A stretch of 64,000 nucleotides of DNA. It comes from Albidovulum sp. (GTDB lineage Bacteria; Pseudomonadota; Alphaproteobacteria; Rhodobacterales; Rhodobacteraceae). Each line of letters starts with the position of its first letter. Position 1 is the stretch's first letter. A program made the position numbers and the translations under genes. The DNA is taken from assembly GCA_030837785.1 (NCBI GenBank), contig JAUQYA010000153.1:6705-70704 (forward strand). The letters run 5' to 3'. Under the pieces are notes generated by a model, which ran no database searches, was not told the origin of the DNA, and saw only the letters and a program-made list of their open reading frames with translations. Positions 42,515 to 51,082 of this stretch are shown here, piece by piece.

Positions 42515-43630
42515 TTGCCCAGGCTTGTCGTCACATCGCTTCTGCTGTCGCATTTCCGGTCGCACCGGCGGACGGAGTTGCAGTTCGACGGCCGTCCGGT
42601 GGCGATCTGGGGGCCGAACGGGGCCGGCAAGACCAATGTGCTCGAAGCGGTTTCGCTTCTGTCGCCGGGGCGGGGGCTCAGGCGCGCGGCACCGGAAGAC
42701 CTTGCCCGGCGACCCGAGGCGGTGGGGTGGAAACTGAGGGTCGGGGTCGAGAGCCTTCACCAGATCCACGAGGTCGAGACCTTCGCCGAACCCGGCGCGG
42801 CGCGCAGTGTCATGATCGACGGCAAGCCCGCGCCGCAGGCAGCCCTCGGGCGCATCCTGCGAATGCTCTGGCTGGTGCCGTCGATGGACCGGCTGTGGAT
42901 CGAGGGGGCCGACGGGCGGCGGAGGTTCCTCGACCGGATGACGCTGTCGTTCGAGCCGGGCCATGCCGAGGCGGTCCTGACCTACGAGAAGGCGATGCGG
43001 GAACGCAACCGGCTTCTGAAGGACGCGGTGCGCGACGCCCGCTGGTATGGCGCGCTGGAATCGCAGATGGCCGAGGCCGGCGCGACGATCTTCGCGAACC
43101 GCGCGGCGGCAGTTGCGCGCATCACCGCCACACAGGATAGCGCCGAAGCCGCCTTTCCCGCCGCCGACCTCGCCATTCTCGCGCCGGAGGGGGAAGATGG
43201 TGCCATCGGACCCGAAGCGCTGGCCGAGGCGCTCGCCGCCGGTCGCGGCCGCGACATGGCGGCGGGCCGGACACTCAGCGGCCCGCACCGGGCCGACCTT
43301 GGGGCGACATATGCCGCCAAGGGCGTGCCTGCCGCGCAGGCCTCCACCGGCGAGCAGAAGGCGCTGCTGATCTCGCTTGTCCTTGCCAATGCCCGCGCCC
43401 TGGCCGAGGATTTCGGCGCGCCGCCGATTCTTCTTCTCGACGAGGTGGCGGCGCATCTCGATGCCGGACGGCGGGCGGCGCTTTACGGCGAGATCGGCGC
43501 GCTTCGCGCCCAGGCCTTCATGACCGGGACGGGGGCGGAGCTGTTCGACACGCTGGGACCCACCGCGCAGGGCTTCGAGGTGCGCGAAGAGAACGGGCTT
43601 TCGATCGTGACGGAAAGGGCGATCCCATGA
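42515..43630 (+). CDS. recF: DNA replication and repair protein RecF
   Basis: The product has 371 residues. It begins RLVVTSLLLSHFRSHRRTEL, has Walker A GPNGAGKT at 33-40, the ABC signature region LSGPHRADLGATY and Walker B ILLLDEVAAHLDAGRR. RecF loads RecA on gapped DNA with RecO and RecR. The stop codon overlaps the VOC gene start (ATGA). Confidence 0.95.
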   Translation: MPRLVVTSLLLSHFRSHRRTELQFDGRPVAIWGPNGAGKTNVLEAVSLLSPGRGLRRAAPEDLARRPEAVGWKLRVGVESLHQIHEVETFAEPGAARSVMIDGKPAPQAALGRILRMLWLVPSMDRLWIEGADGRRRFLDRMTLSFEPGHAEAVLTYEKAMRERNRLLKDAVRDARWYGALESQMAEAGATIFANRAAAVARITATQDSAEAAFPAADLAILAPEGEDGAIGPEALAEALAAGRGRDMAAGRTLSGPHRADLGATYAAKGVPAAQASTGEQKALLISLVLANARALAEDFGAPPILLLDEVAAHLDAGRRAALYGEIGALRAQAFMTGTGAELFDTLGPTAQGFEVREENGLSIVTERAIP

Positions 43631-44058
43631 CCCCGCAGCGCGTCACCCTGATCACCCTCGGCGTCGCCGACCTTTCCCGCTCGCGCGCCTTCTACGAGAC
43701 GCTCGGCTGGGTGCCGGCAGAGGCGCAGGAGGGCGTCGCCTTCTACCAGATGCACGGCGCGGTGCTTGCGCTGTTCGGCAGGGACGCGCTCGCCGCCGAT
43801 CAGGGGCGGCCCGGTGCCGCGCTCGGCACCGGGGCGATGGCGCTTGCCCAGAACTTCCCGACCGAAGCCGCGGTCGATGCGGCCTGGGGTGCCGCGCTGG
43901 CGGCGGGGGCGGTGCCGCTCAAGGCGCCCGAGAAGGTCTTCTGGGGCGGCTATTCCGGCTATTACGCCGACCCCGATGGCCATGTCTGGGAGCTGGCGAT
44001 GAACCCCTTCTGGCCGCTGGCCCCGGACGGCAGCCTGACCTTGCCGCGCGGGGCGTGA
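43627..44058 (+). CDS. VOC-family (glyoxalase-like) protein
   Basis: The product has 143 residues. The fold repeats show in RVTLITLGVADLSRSRAFYE and the ending YYADPDGHVWELAMNPFW, typical of vicinal-oxygen-chelate proteins. The substrate cannot be told from sequence; such proteins include dioxygenases, glyoxalases and antibiotic-resistance proteins. Coupling to recF by a 4-bp overlap is probably coincidental in function. Confidence 0.85.
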   Translation: MTPQRVTLITLGVADLSRSRAFYETLGWVPAEAQEGVAFYQMHGAVLALFGRDALAADQGRPGAALGTGAMALAQNFPTEAAVDAAWGAALAAGAVPLKAPEKVFWGGYSGYYADPDGHVWELAMNPFWPLAPDGSLTLPRGA

Positions 44059-44193
44059 TGCGGGCGCCGGCACGCCTGCCGAGCCCATTGCAACTTGGGC
44101 GGAAACAGGGGAAACATCCCGTCGACACTTGACCCCATTGACCGAACCACGGCCGGCACCGGCACGAAGGCGGCCGTAGACCGGCGAGGCGCG

Positions 44194-44820
44194 ATGACAG
44201 TTTCGGCAGAGGCCCTGGTGCTCTACCTCGGCGCCCTCGTCATCCTCTGGGTGACGCCCGGCCCGGTCTGGGTGGCGCTCACCGCGCGGGCGCTGACCGG
44301 GGGCTTCGCCAGCGCCTGGCCGCTTGCCGTGGGCGTGACACTGGGCGACCTCCTGTGGCCGCTTGTGGCGATTTTCGGGCTTTCCTGGATCGTCGACCAG
44401 TGGGGCGCCTTCATGACGGTGCTGCGCTGGGTCGCCGCCGCGGTGTTCGTCGGAATGGGCTGGCTTCTCATCCGCCACGCCGGCCAGCCGGTCTCGGCCG
44501 ACGGCCGCCTCACGCGGCCCGGCCGCTGGGCGGGGTTCTCGGCCGGTGTCGCCGCGATCCTCGGCAACCCCAAGGCCGTCCTGTTCTACATGGGTGTCCT
44601 GCCCGGTTTCTTCGACCTGCGCCATGTCACCGCCACCGACGTTGCGATGATCGCGGCAAGTTCGATGATCGTGCCGCTTCTCGGCAACCTCGCACTCGCC
44701 GCCGCCGTCGGACGGGCGCGGAACCTTCTGAAATCCCCCGACGCGCTCAGGCGGATCAACCTGACCGCGGGCGGGTTGCTGATTGCCGTGGGGCTGCTGA
44801 TCGCGGCGCTGCACCCCTGA
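44194..44820 (+). CDS. LysE-family amino acid exporter
   Basis: The product has 208 residues with about six membrane helices. The pattern LGALVILWVTPGPVWVALTA at the start, GVTLGDLLWPLVAIFGLSWI, and AAILGNPKAVLFYMGVLPGF in the middle are those of the LysE/RhtB family. It exports amino acids or related compounds across the inner membrane. ATG at 44194 fits the family start; longer extensions are not hydrophobic. Confidence 0.88.
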   Translation: MTVSAEALVLYLGALVILWVTPGPVWVALTARALTGGFASAWPLAVGVTLGDLLWPLVAIFGLSWIVDQWGAFMTVLRWVAAAVFVGMGWLLIRHAGQPVSADGRLTRPGRWAGFSAGVAAILGNPKAVLFYMGVLPGFFDLRHVTATDVAMIAASSMIVPLLGNLALAAAVGRARNLLKSPDALRRINLTAGGLLIAVGLLIAALHP

Positions 44821-45112
44821 GGCCGGCGCCACGGCACAATGGCCATGACCGAAATGCTTGACTTCGCGTCGGCAAAGGCCCATGTGCAGCGGGCCGCTGC
44901 GCTGCTGCGTGAGACAGCCGCACCCCAAGCGAGGGTGCACCAGCGACCAGATTCACCCGGTTCCCATCACGCAGGGTTCTAGATGCACGGCCTGACGGGG
45001 CGCGACAGCGCCTGTCCGGCAACGTGCGAAACCCGCGTGCGCCACATCCCCAGTGGCCATGCAATACCGCGCGGCCCCATCGGCACGAACGCGCGGGCAG
45101 AAAGGATTTCCC
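44821..45112 (+). other. Gap upstream of the DEAD-box helicase gene
   Basis: These 292 bases contain no supported gene. A perfect 6-bp hairpin GCACCC-CAAGCGA-GGGTGC is at 44920-44938. Part of this region is likely the helicase mRNA leader. No clear promoter is visible. Confidence 0.4.
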
Positions 45113-46378
45113 TTGTTCGACTTCGACATGCTCGGCCTTGCGCCGGCCCTGACTGCGGCCATCGGGCGCGCCGGCCACACCCAGCCCACCCCGATCCAGG
45201 GCCGGGCGATCCCGCCCGCGATGGAAGGCCGCGACATCCTTGGCCTCGCCCAGACCGGCACCGGCAAGACGCTGGCCTTCGGCCTGCCGCTGGTCCACCA
45301 TCTGCTCGAGGCACCCGGCAAGCCCGCGCCGAAATCCGTCAAGGCGCTCGTCCTTGCGCCCACGCGCGAGCTTGTCAACCAGATCGCCGAAGAGCTTCGC
45401 AAGCTGACCGACAAGACCCGGATCAGGGTCGTGACGGTCGTCGGCGGCCAGTCCATCGGCAAGCAGATCGAGCTTCTGTCGCGCGGCACCGATATCCTGG
45501 TGGCCACCCCGGGCCGGCTCATCGACCTGATGGACCGCGGCTCGGTCGATCTCGGCACCGTACGTCACCTCGTGCTCGACGAGGCCGACCAGATGCTCGA
45601 CCTCGGCTTCATCCATGCGCTGAGGAAGATCGCGCCGCGCCTTGGCACGCCGCGCCAGACCATGCTCTTCTCGGCGACCATGCCCAAGCAGATGGAAGAG
45701 TTGAGCCGCGCCTACCTGGCCGATCCGGTCCGCGTGCAGGTCGCCCCCCCGGGCAAGGCCGCCGACAAGGTCACGCAATCTATCCACTTCCTCGACAAGG
45801 GCAGGAAACCCGAACGGCTACGCGAAATCCTGTCGCGCGATCTGGATGCGCTGACGCTGGTCTTCGCCCGCACCAAGCATGGCGCGGAAAAGCTGATGAA
45901 GGGGCTGGTGGCGGACGGTTTCAACGCAGCCTCGATCCACGGCAACAAGAGCCAGGGCCAGCGCGACCGGGCGATCAAGGCCTTCCGCGACGGCACGGTG
46001 ACGGTGCTGGTGGCGACCGACGTCGCCGCGCGCGGCATCGACATTCCGGGCGTGGCCTATGTGGTGAACTACGAACTGCCCGACGTGGCCGACAACTACA
46101 TCCACCGCATCGGCCGCACCGCGAGGGCGGGACGCGAGGGCGAGGCAATCGCGCTCTGCGCGCCGGAAGAGGCTGACCTGCTCACCCAGATCGAGAAGCT
46201 GATGAAGCTCGAGATTCCGGTCGCGGGAGGCACGCGGCCCAGCACCGCGCGGACCGAACAGGGGCAGCGCAGGCCTGGTGCGCAGCGGCGGCAGGGGGCC
46301 AAGCCGGGGGCGCCGGCGAATGCCAACACGGGCCCCGCAGCCAAGTCCCGCCGCCCGCGCCGGCGCCGGTCTGCCTGA
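45113..46378 (+). CDS. DEAD-box ATP-dependent RNA helicase
   Basis: The product has 421 residues from a TTG at 45113, which has AAAGGA 7 bases upstream and gives the family opening FDFDMLGLAPAL; an ATG at 45128 or an upstream ATG at 45053 are less likely. All helicase motifs are present: Q motif (TQPTPIQ), AQTGTGKT, PTRELVNQ, DEADQMLD, SAT, ARGIDIPG and HRIGRTARAG. The C-terminal 60 residues are basic and Arg/Gln/Ala/Pro-rich, an RNA-binding tail as in RhlE. It likely remodels RNA in ribosome assembly or cold adaptation. Confidence 0.93.
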   Translation: MFDFDMLGLAPALTAAIGRAGHTQPTPIQGRAIPPAMEGRDILGLAQTGTGKTLAFGLPLVHHLLEAPGKPAPKSVKALVLAPTRELVNQIAEELRKLTDKTRIRVVTVVGGQSIGKQIELLSRGTDILVATPGRLIDLMDRGSVDLGTVRHLVLDEADQMLDLGFIHALRKIAPRLGTPRQTMLFSATMPKQMEELSRAYLADPVRVQVAPPGKAADKVTQSIHFLDKGRKPERLREILSRDLDALTLVFARTKHGAEKLMKGLVADGFNAASIHGNKSQGQRDRAIKAFRDGTVTVLVATDVAARGIDIPGVAYVVNYELPDVADNYIHRIGRTARAGREGEAIALCAPEEADLLTQIEKLMKLEIPVAGGTRPSTARTEQGQRRPGAQRRQGAKPGAPANANTGPAAKSRRPRRRRSA

Positions 46379-46387
46379 CCGTCCGGA

Positions 46388-46407
46388 GGCGGCGCGGCAG
46401 CGCCGCC
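46388..46407 (+). terminator. Hairpin after the DEAD-box gene
   Basis: GGCGGCGC-GGCA-GCGCCGCC is a perfect 8-bp stem starting 10 bp after the stop codon. A U-tract is missing. Confidence 0.5.
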
Positions 46408-46434
46408 CCGACCACCAAATCTTGTGGCATCCGC

Positions 46435-46463
46435 GTGACAACACCGGCCCGAGGGACTATAAG
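46435..46463 (+). promoter_or_regulatory. Promoter of gyrB
   Basis: GTGACA at 46435-46440, a 17-bp spacer and TATAAG at 46458-46463 differ from the sigma-70 consensus by one base in each hexamer. The gyrB ATG is 29 bp further on. Confidence 0.7.
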
Positions 46464-46491
46464 ATGCGGGCAAGAAGAAGGACGGGCGGGC

Positions 46492-48930
46492 ATGACCGAC
46501 GACGCGCGGGTGACGGCTGAATACGGCGCCGATTCCATCAAGGTTCTCAAGGGGTTGGAGGCCGTCCGCAAGCGGCCCGGCATGTATATCGGCGACACCG
46601 ACGATGGTTCTGGCCTGCACCACATGGTCACCGAGGTCGTCGACAATGGCATCGACGAGGCGCTGGCCGGGCACGCCGACTTCGTCCGCGTCCGCGTCCA
46701 TGCCGACAACTCGGTTTCCGTCCGTGACAATGGCCGCGGCATCCCGACCGACATGCACCCGACCGAGGGCGTGTCAGCCGCCGAGGTCATCATGACCCAG
46801 CTCCACGCGGGCGGAAAGTTCGACCAGAACAGCTACAAGGTTTCGGGCGGGCTGCACGGGGTCGGCGTCTCGGTCGTGAACGCGCTTTCCGACTGGCTGG
46901 AGCTGCGGATCTGGCGGAACGGCAAGGAGCATTTCGCCCGGTTCGAGAAGGGCGACACGGTGGAGCCCCTCCGCGTCGTCGGCGACGCCGCCCCGGGCGA
47001 CAAGGGCACCGAGGTGCGCTTCCTCGCCTCGGCCAAGATCAACCACCCCGACGGCACCTTCTCCAACCTCGACTATTCCTTCAAGACGCTGGAAACGCGG
47101 CTGAGGGAGCTGGCCTTCCTGAACTCGGGCGTGAAGATCATCCTGGAGGACAACCGCGGGGCGGAGTTGCAGCGCAGCGAGCTTCTCTACGAAGGCGGCG
47201 TGCGCGAATTCGTGAAATACCTCGACCGGCACAAGACCCCGGTCATGCCCGAGCCGATCTTCATCACCGGAGAGCGCGGCGGCATCGGCGTGGAGGTGGC
47301 GATGTGGTGGAACGACAGCTACCACGAGACGGTGCTGCCCTTCACCAACAACATCCCCCAGCGCGACGGCGGCACGCATCTGGCGGGCTTCCGCGGCGCG
47401 CTGACCCGGACGCTGACCAAATACGCCCAGGACAGCGGCATCGCCAAGCGCGAGAAGATCGACTTCACCGGCGACGACGCCCGCGAGGGGCTGACCTGTG
47501 TCCTCTCGGTCAAGGTGCCGGACCCGAAGTTCTCCAGCCAGACCAAGGACAAGCTCGTCTCGTCCGAGGTGCGCCCGGCGGTCGAGGCGCTGGTGAACGA
47601 GAAGCTTTCCGAATGGTTCGAGGAACACCCGTCGGAAGCCAGAACCATTGTCGGCAAGATCATCGAGGCGGCGCTGGCGCGGGAAGCGGCGCGCAAGGCG
47701 CGCGAACTGACGCGGCGCAAGACGGCGATGGATGTCGCCTCGCTGCCCGGCAAGCTCGCCGACTGCCAGGAGAAGGATCCGGCGCTGTCGGAGCTTTTCC
47801 TCGTCGAGGGTGACTCGGCCGGCGGCTCGGCCAAGCAGGGGCGCGAGCGGAAGAACCAGGCGGTGCTGCCGTTGCGTGGCAAGATCCTGAACGTCGAGCG
47901 TGCGCGCTTCGACCGGATGCTGTCGTCCGACCAGATCGGCACGCTGATCACCGCGCTCGGCACCGGGATCGGGCGCGACGAGTTCAACCTGGCCAAGCTG
48001 CGCTACCACAAGGTCATCATCATGACCGACGCCGACGTGGACGGCGCGCATATCCGCACGCTGCTTCTGACCTTCTTCTTCCGGCAGATGCCCGACCTGA
48101 TCGATGCCGGCCATCTCTTCATCGCCGAGCCGCCGCTCTACAAGGTCGCGCGCGGCAAGTCCGAGGTCTACCTGAAGGACCAGGCGGCGCTGGAGGACTA
48201 CCTGATCGAGCAGGGCATCGAGGGCGCGTTGCTGCGGCTGGGATCGGGCGAGGAGATCACCGGTGCCGACCTGCGCCGGGTGGTGGAGGAAGCCCGCGTG
48301 GTCAGGAAGAGCCTTCTGGCCTTCCCGACCCATTATCCGACCCATATCCTCGAACAGGCGGCGATCGCGGGCGCGCTTTTGCCCGGCCGGGTCGATGCCG
48401 ATGCGCAGGGTGTGGCCGACGAAGTCGCCCGGCGGCTCGACGCCGTGGCGGTCGAATACGAACAGGGCTGGCAGGGACGACCAACCCAGGACGCCGGCCT
48501 GCGTTTCTCCCGATCGCTGCGCGGGGTGGAAGAGGCGCGCATGCTCGACGGCGTGATCCTGCGGTCGGGCGAGGCGCGGCGGCTGGCGACGCATACCGCG
48601 GCCCTGCAGGACGTCTATGGCCGGATCGCCCGGATGGTGCGCAAGGACCGCGAGCAGCTTGTCCACGGGCCGCTGGAGCTTCTCAAGGCCATTCTCGCCG
48701 AGGGCGAGAAGGGGCTGACGCTGCAGCGCTACAAGGGTCTTGGCGAGATGAACCCCGGTCAGCTCTGGGAAACCACGCTCGATCCCGCGGCGCGGGTGCT
48801 GAACCAGGTGAAGATCGAGGACGTGGCCGATGCCGACGACATCTTCACCAAGCTGATGGGCGACGTGGTCGAGCCGAGGCGCGAGTTCATCCAGACCAAC
48901 GCGCTGAGCGTGGAAAACCTCGACTTCTGA
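46492..48930 (+). CDS. gyrB: DNA gyrase subunit B
   Basis: The product has 812 residues, full length. The GHKL ATPase region has VEVVDNGIDEALAG-type residues (MVTEVVDNGIDEALAGHADF) and DNGRGIP. The TOPRIM domain has EGDSAGGSAKQGRERKNQAV with catalytic Glu439 and the DTDVDGAHIRTLL-type Mg2+ motif (MTDADVDGAHIRTLLLTFFF). The end MGDVVEPRREFIQTNALSVE is typical. Gyrase introduces negative supercoils with GyrA. It has its own promoter. Confidence 0.97.
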   Translation: MTDDARVTAEYGADSIKVLKGLEAVRKRPGMYIGDTDDGSGLHHMVTEVVDNGIDEALAGHADFVRVRVHADNSVSVRDNGRGIPTDMHPTEGVSAAEVIMTQLHAGGKFDQNSYKVSGGLHGVGVSVVNALSDWLELRIWRNGKEHFARFEKGDTVEPLRVVGDAAPGDKGTEVRFLASAKINHPDGTFSNLDYSFKTLETRLRELAFLNSGVKIILEDNRGAELQRSELLYEGGVREFVKYLDRHKTPVMPEPIFITGERGGIGVEVAMWWNDSYHETVLPFTNNIPQRDGGTHLAGFRGALTRTLTKYAQDSGIAKREKIDFTGDDAREGLTCVLSVKVPDPKFSSQTKDKLVSSEVRPAVEALVNEKLSEWFEEHPSEARTIVGKIIEAALAREAARKARELTRRKTAMDVASLPGKLADCQEKDPALSELFLVEGDSAGGSAKQGRERKNQAVLPLRGKILNVERARFDRMLSSDQIGTLITALGTGIGRDEFNLAKLRYHKVIIMTDADVDGAHIRTLLLTFFFRQMPDLIDAGHLFIAEPPLYKVARGKSEVYLKDQAALEDYLIEQGIEGALLRLGSGEEITGADLRRVVEEARVVRKSLLAFPTHYPTHILEQAAIAGALLPGRVDADAQGVADEVARRLDAVAVEYEQGWQGRPTQDAGLRFSRSLRGVEEARMLDGVILRSGEARRLATHTAALQDVYGRIARMVRKDREQLVHGPLELLKAILAEGEKGLTLQRYKGLGEMNPGQLWETTLDPAARVLNQVKIEDVADADDIFTKLMGDVVEPRREFIQTNALSVENLDF

Positions 48931-48942
48931 GGCGGCGGCCGG

Positions 48943-49383
48943 TCAGACCAGGCCGGCGGCGAGGAAATCCTTCAGCCGGTCGCGCAGATAGGGCACCGCG
49001 CGGGCGTGGACGAGGAAGGCCCGGGTCTCCATCATCTCCCACCGCTGGCCTTCATCGCCGAAGACGATGGCGGCGATTTCCGCCTCGGCGAGGGTTCCGC
49101 CGAAGAAGGCCGCGGTGCCGCCGGGCACATGGGTCGAGGGATAGTCGCGCCGCCAGATCAGCCGCGTCTCGGGAAGGATCAGCCCGTATTCCTCGTGCAG
49201 TTCCCTGAGCGCGCAGGCCTCGGCCGTCTCCTCCCCCTCGCGCGCGCCGCCGGGGAAGTCCCAGTGGCCGGGAAAGGGCAGATGCGCGAAGTCATCGCGC
49301 AGATGGGTCAGCACGCGGCCACCGGCTATGAGGGCGATCTTGGCGCCGACGATCACGCCCCGGGCGGGGGTGTCAGCCCTCAT
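48943..49383 (-). CDS. NUDIX hydrolase
   Basis: The product has 146 residues starting at ATG 49383 (MRADTPARGVIVGAKIALIA). The NUDIX box GGAREGEETAEACALRELHE followed by EYGLI is complete. Such enzymes hydrolyse nucleoside diphosphates linked to other moieties; the substrate is unknown. It overlaps the NfeD-like gene by 11 bp. Confidence 0.88.
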   Translation of the reverse strand: MRADTPARGVIVGAKIALIAGGRVLTHLRDDFAHLPFPGHWDFPGGAREGEETAEACALRELHEEYGLILPETRLIWRRDYPSTHVPGGTAAFFGGTLAEAEIAAIVFGDEGQRWEMMETRAFLVHARAVPYLRDRLKDFLAAGLV

Positions 49384-49651
49384 TGATGTCGTGGTCCCAG
49401 ACCTTGACCTGCCCATGCCGGACCCCGGCGGCCCGGCGCAGGGCGAGCCAGGACACCAACGAGGCCACGGCGAAGACGAGGAGGAGAACCGCGAGCGACC
49501 CGCCAAGCATGCCGAACCACAGGAGAAGCCCGGTCAGCGCGGCGCCGATGGCGAAACCGAGCAGGATGAAGCCCGGGATCGCGACCTCGAGGATGGCAAG
49601 GACCGCGCCCGCCACCATCCAGACCCACCAGTCCTGCCAGAGCGCCATCAT
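49373..49651 (-). CDS. NfeD-like membrane protein
   Basis: The product has 92 residues with two to three membrane helices (WMVAGAVLAILEVAIPGFIL, GLLLWFGMLGGSLAVLLLVF). This is a short NfeD form that lacks the usual OB-fold tail. NfeD proteins pair with SPFH proteins, and the neighbour upstream is one, with a 4-bp overlap. They are thought to act in membrane microdomain quality control. Confidence 0.82.
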   Translation of the reverse strand: MMALWQDWWVWMVAGAVLAILEVAIPGFILLGFAIGAALTGLLLWFGMLGGSLAVLLLVFAVASLVSWLALRRAAGVRHGQVKVWDHDINEG

Positions 49652-50541
49652 CCCCGCCCCTTCAGCATCCGGAACGCATCGCCGAAGGCTTCAAGCGCGT
49701 TGGCCGGAACGATCACCGTCTGCTTGCCCGCACCCTGCCCCACCGCCGTCAGCGCCTCCACCTGCTTCAACGCGACCTGATACTGCGCCGCTTCCAGCCC
49801 GTTCTTCTGGATCGCCTCGGCGATGGCGGCGGTCGCGTAGGCCTCCGCCTCGGCGGTGATGCGCCGCGCCTTGGCCTGCTGCTCGGCCGCGTAAAGCTCG
49901 GCGTCCGCGTTCAGCTCCACCGCCCGCTTCTTGCCCTCGGCCTCGGTCACCTGGGCGCGGCGCGCGCGTTCGGCATTGAGCTGCTGGAGCATCGCGGCGC
50001 GCGTCGCCTCGTCGAGGTTCACATCGAGGATCTCGGCCCGCGTCACCTCGATCCCCCAGTCGTCGACCATCGCCGCGACCTGCTCGCGCACCTTGGCGAT
50101 CAGTTCGGCGCGGTTCGACTGCACCTGGTCCAGTTCCATCTTGCCGATTTCGGACCGGACGATGCCGGCGACGGTGGTGGCGATGGCCGCGTCCACGTCG
50201 CGGATGCGGTAGACGGTCTTTTCCGGCTCGGTGATCCGGTAGAACACGCTCGTCTCCACCTTCACCAGCACGTTGTCGGCGGTGATCGCGTCCTGCAGCG
50301 CGTTCGGCAACTGGCGTTCGAGGACGGAGATCTTGTGCGCCACCCGGTCGAGGAAGGGCACGATGAAGTTGATCCCGGGCCCCAGCACGGCACGAAGCCT
50401 GCCGAACCGTTCCACCACATGCTTTTCGGACTGTGGCACGATTCTCACGCCCAGCCAGACGCAGAGCAGAATGAAAACCGCGAGTGCGAAGACCGCGCCG
50501 TTGCCGCCGATCAACTCGTCGATCAGCCCGTTGCCGTTCAT
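49648..50541 (-). CDS. SPFH/Band 7 (stomatin-like) protein, QmcA type
   Basis: The product has 297 residues. One N-terminal membrane helix (NGAVFALAVFILLCVWLGVR) precedes the SPFH domain (IVPQSEKHVVERFGRLRAVL, GPGINFIVPFLDRVAHKISV) and a long coiled coil rich in Ala/Glu/Arg (about 190-265). Such proteins form membrane-associated scaffold rings and influence protease FtsH in other bacteria. It forms an operon with NfeD and the NUDIX gene. Confidence 0.92.
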   Translation of the reverse strand: MNGNGLIDELIGGNGAVFALAVFILLCVWLGVRIVPQSEKHVVERFGRLRAVLGPGINFIVPFLDRVAHKISVLERQLPNALQDAITADNVLVKVETSVFYRITEPEKTVYRIRDVDAAIATTVAGIVRSEIGKMELDQVQSNRAELIAKVREQVAAMVDDWGIEVTRAEILDVNLDEATRAAMLQQLNAERARRAQVTEAEGKKRAVELNADAELYAAEQQAKARRITAEAEAYATAAIAEAIQKNGLEAAQYQVALKQVEALTAVGQGAGKQTVIVPANALEAFGDAFRMLKGRG

Positions 50542-50627
50542 GTGACCCTCCTCTGCCCGACAGCCGGACTATGCCCGGGCGCGGCGAGGGTGAAAAGCCC
50601 CGAAACCGGGGGCACGGCCCGGGATAT

Positions 50628-50661
50628 GGAAACGCCCGCACCTTCCGGCGCGGGCGTTTCC
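50628..50661 (-). terminator. Strong hairpin terminator of rpsO
   Basis: A perfect 12-bp stem (GGAAACGCCCGC with GCGGGCGTTTCC) and a 10-base loop starts 20 bp after the rpsO stop on the minus strand. The UUU is inside the stem, so the U-tract is partly paired. Confidence 0.75.
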
Positions 50662-50681
50662 TTGCACCGGGCAGACCGGGG

Positions 50682-50951
50682 TCAGCGGCGCAAGCCGAGA
50701 CGCTCGATGAGCTTGCCGTAGCGGGCTTCGTCCGCCCGCTTGAGATAGTCGAGAAGCTTGCGGCGCTGCGCGACGAGCTTCAGGAGCCCGCGGCGCGAAT
50801 GATTGTCCTTCGCATGGGACTTGAAGTGTTCGGTCAGCGCGGCGATGCGCGACGACAGGATCGCCACCTGGACCTCGGGCGAACCGGTATCGCCGGACTT
50901 GGTCGCGAATTCCTTCATCACGCGGGCTTTTTCTTCAGCCGTGATCGACAT
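50682..50951 (-). CDS. rpsO: 30S ribosomal protein S15
   Basis: The product has 89 residues, MSITAEEKARVMKEFATKSG, with the conserved SPEVQVAILSSRIAALTEHF and the SRRGLLKLVAQRRKLLDYLK region. S15 binds 16S rRNA and often represses its own translation. SD sequence GAAAGGAGA lies just upstream. Confidence 0.97.
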   Translation of the reverse strand: MSITAEEKARVMKEFATKSGDTGSPEVQVAILSSRIAALTEHFKSHAKDNHSRRGLLKLVAQRRKLLDYLKRADEARYGKLIERLGLRR

Positions 50952-51082
50952 CGGGGTCTCCTTTCGGTTTCAAGGTCATGGCGCAAGCCGGGATGTCGTC
51001 CAGCAGGGCCCTTGGAGTCGTCCGCATGGCGGATGCGCGCGTATAGGGGGAATCGTCCTGAAAGGGAAGCCCGTTCTTGGTC

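Noticed and set aside
44980..45115. Upstream ATG at 45053 as start of the DEAD-box helicase
   Set aside because: The extra 20 residues are unlike the family, and no ribosome binding site precedes this ATG, whereas the TTG at 45113 has one.
46774..48666. Long open frame opposite gyrB (630 codons)
   Set aside because: It is the antisense shadow of a certain gyrB gene, and the translation has no recognisable domain.
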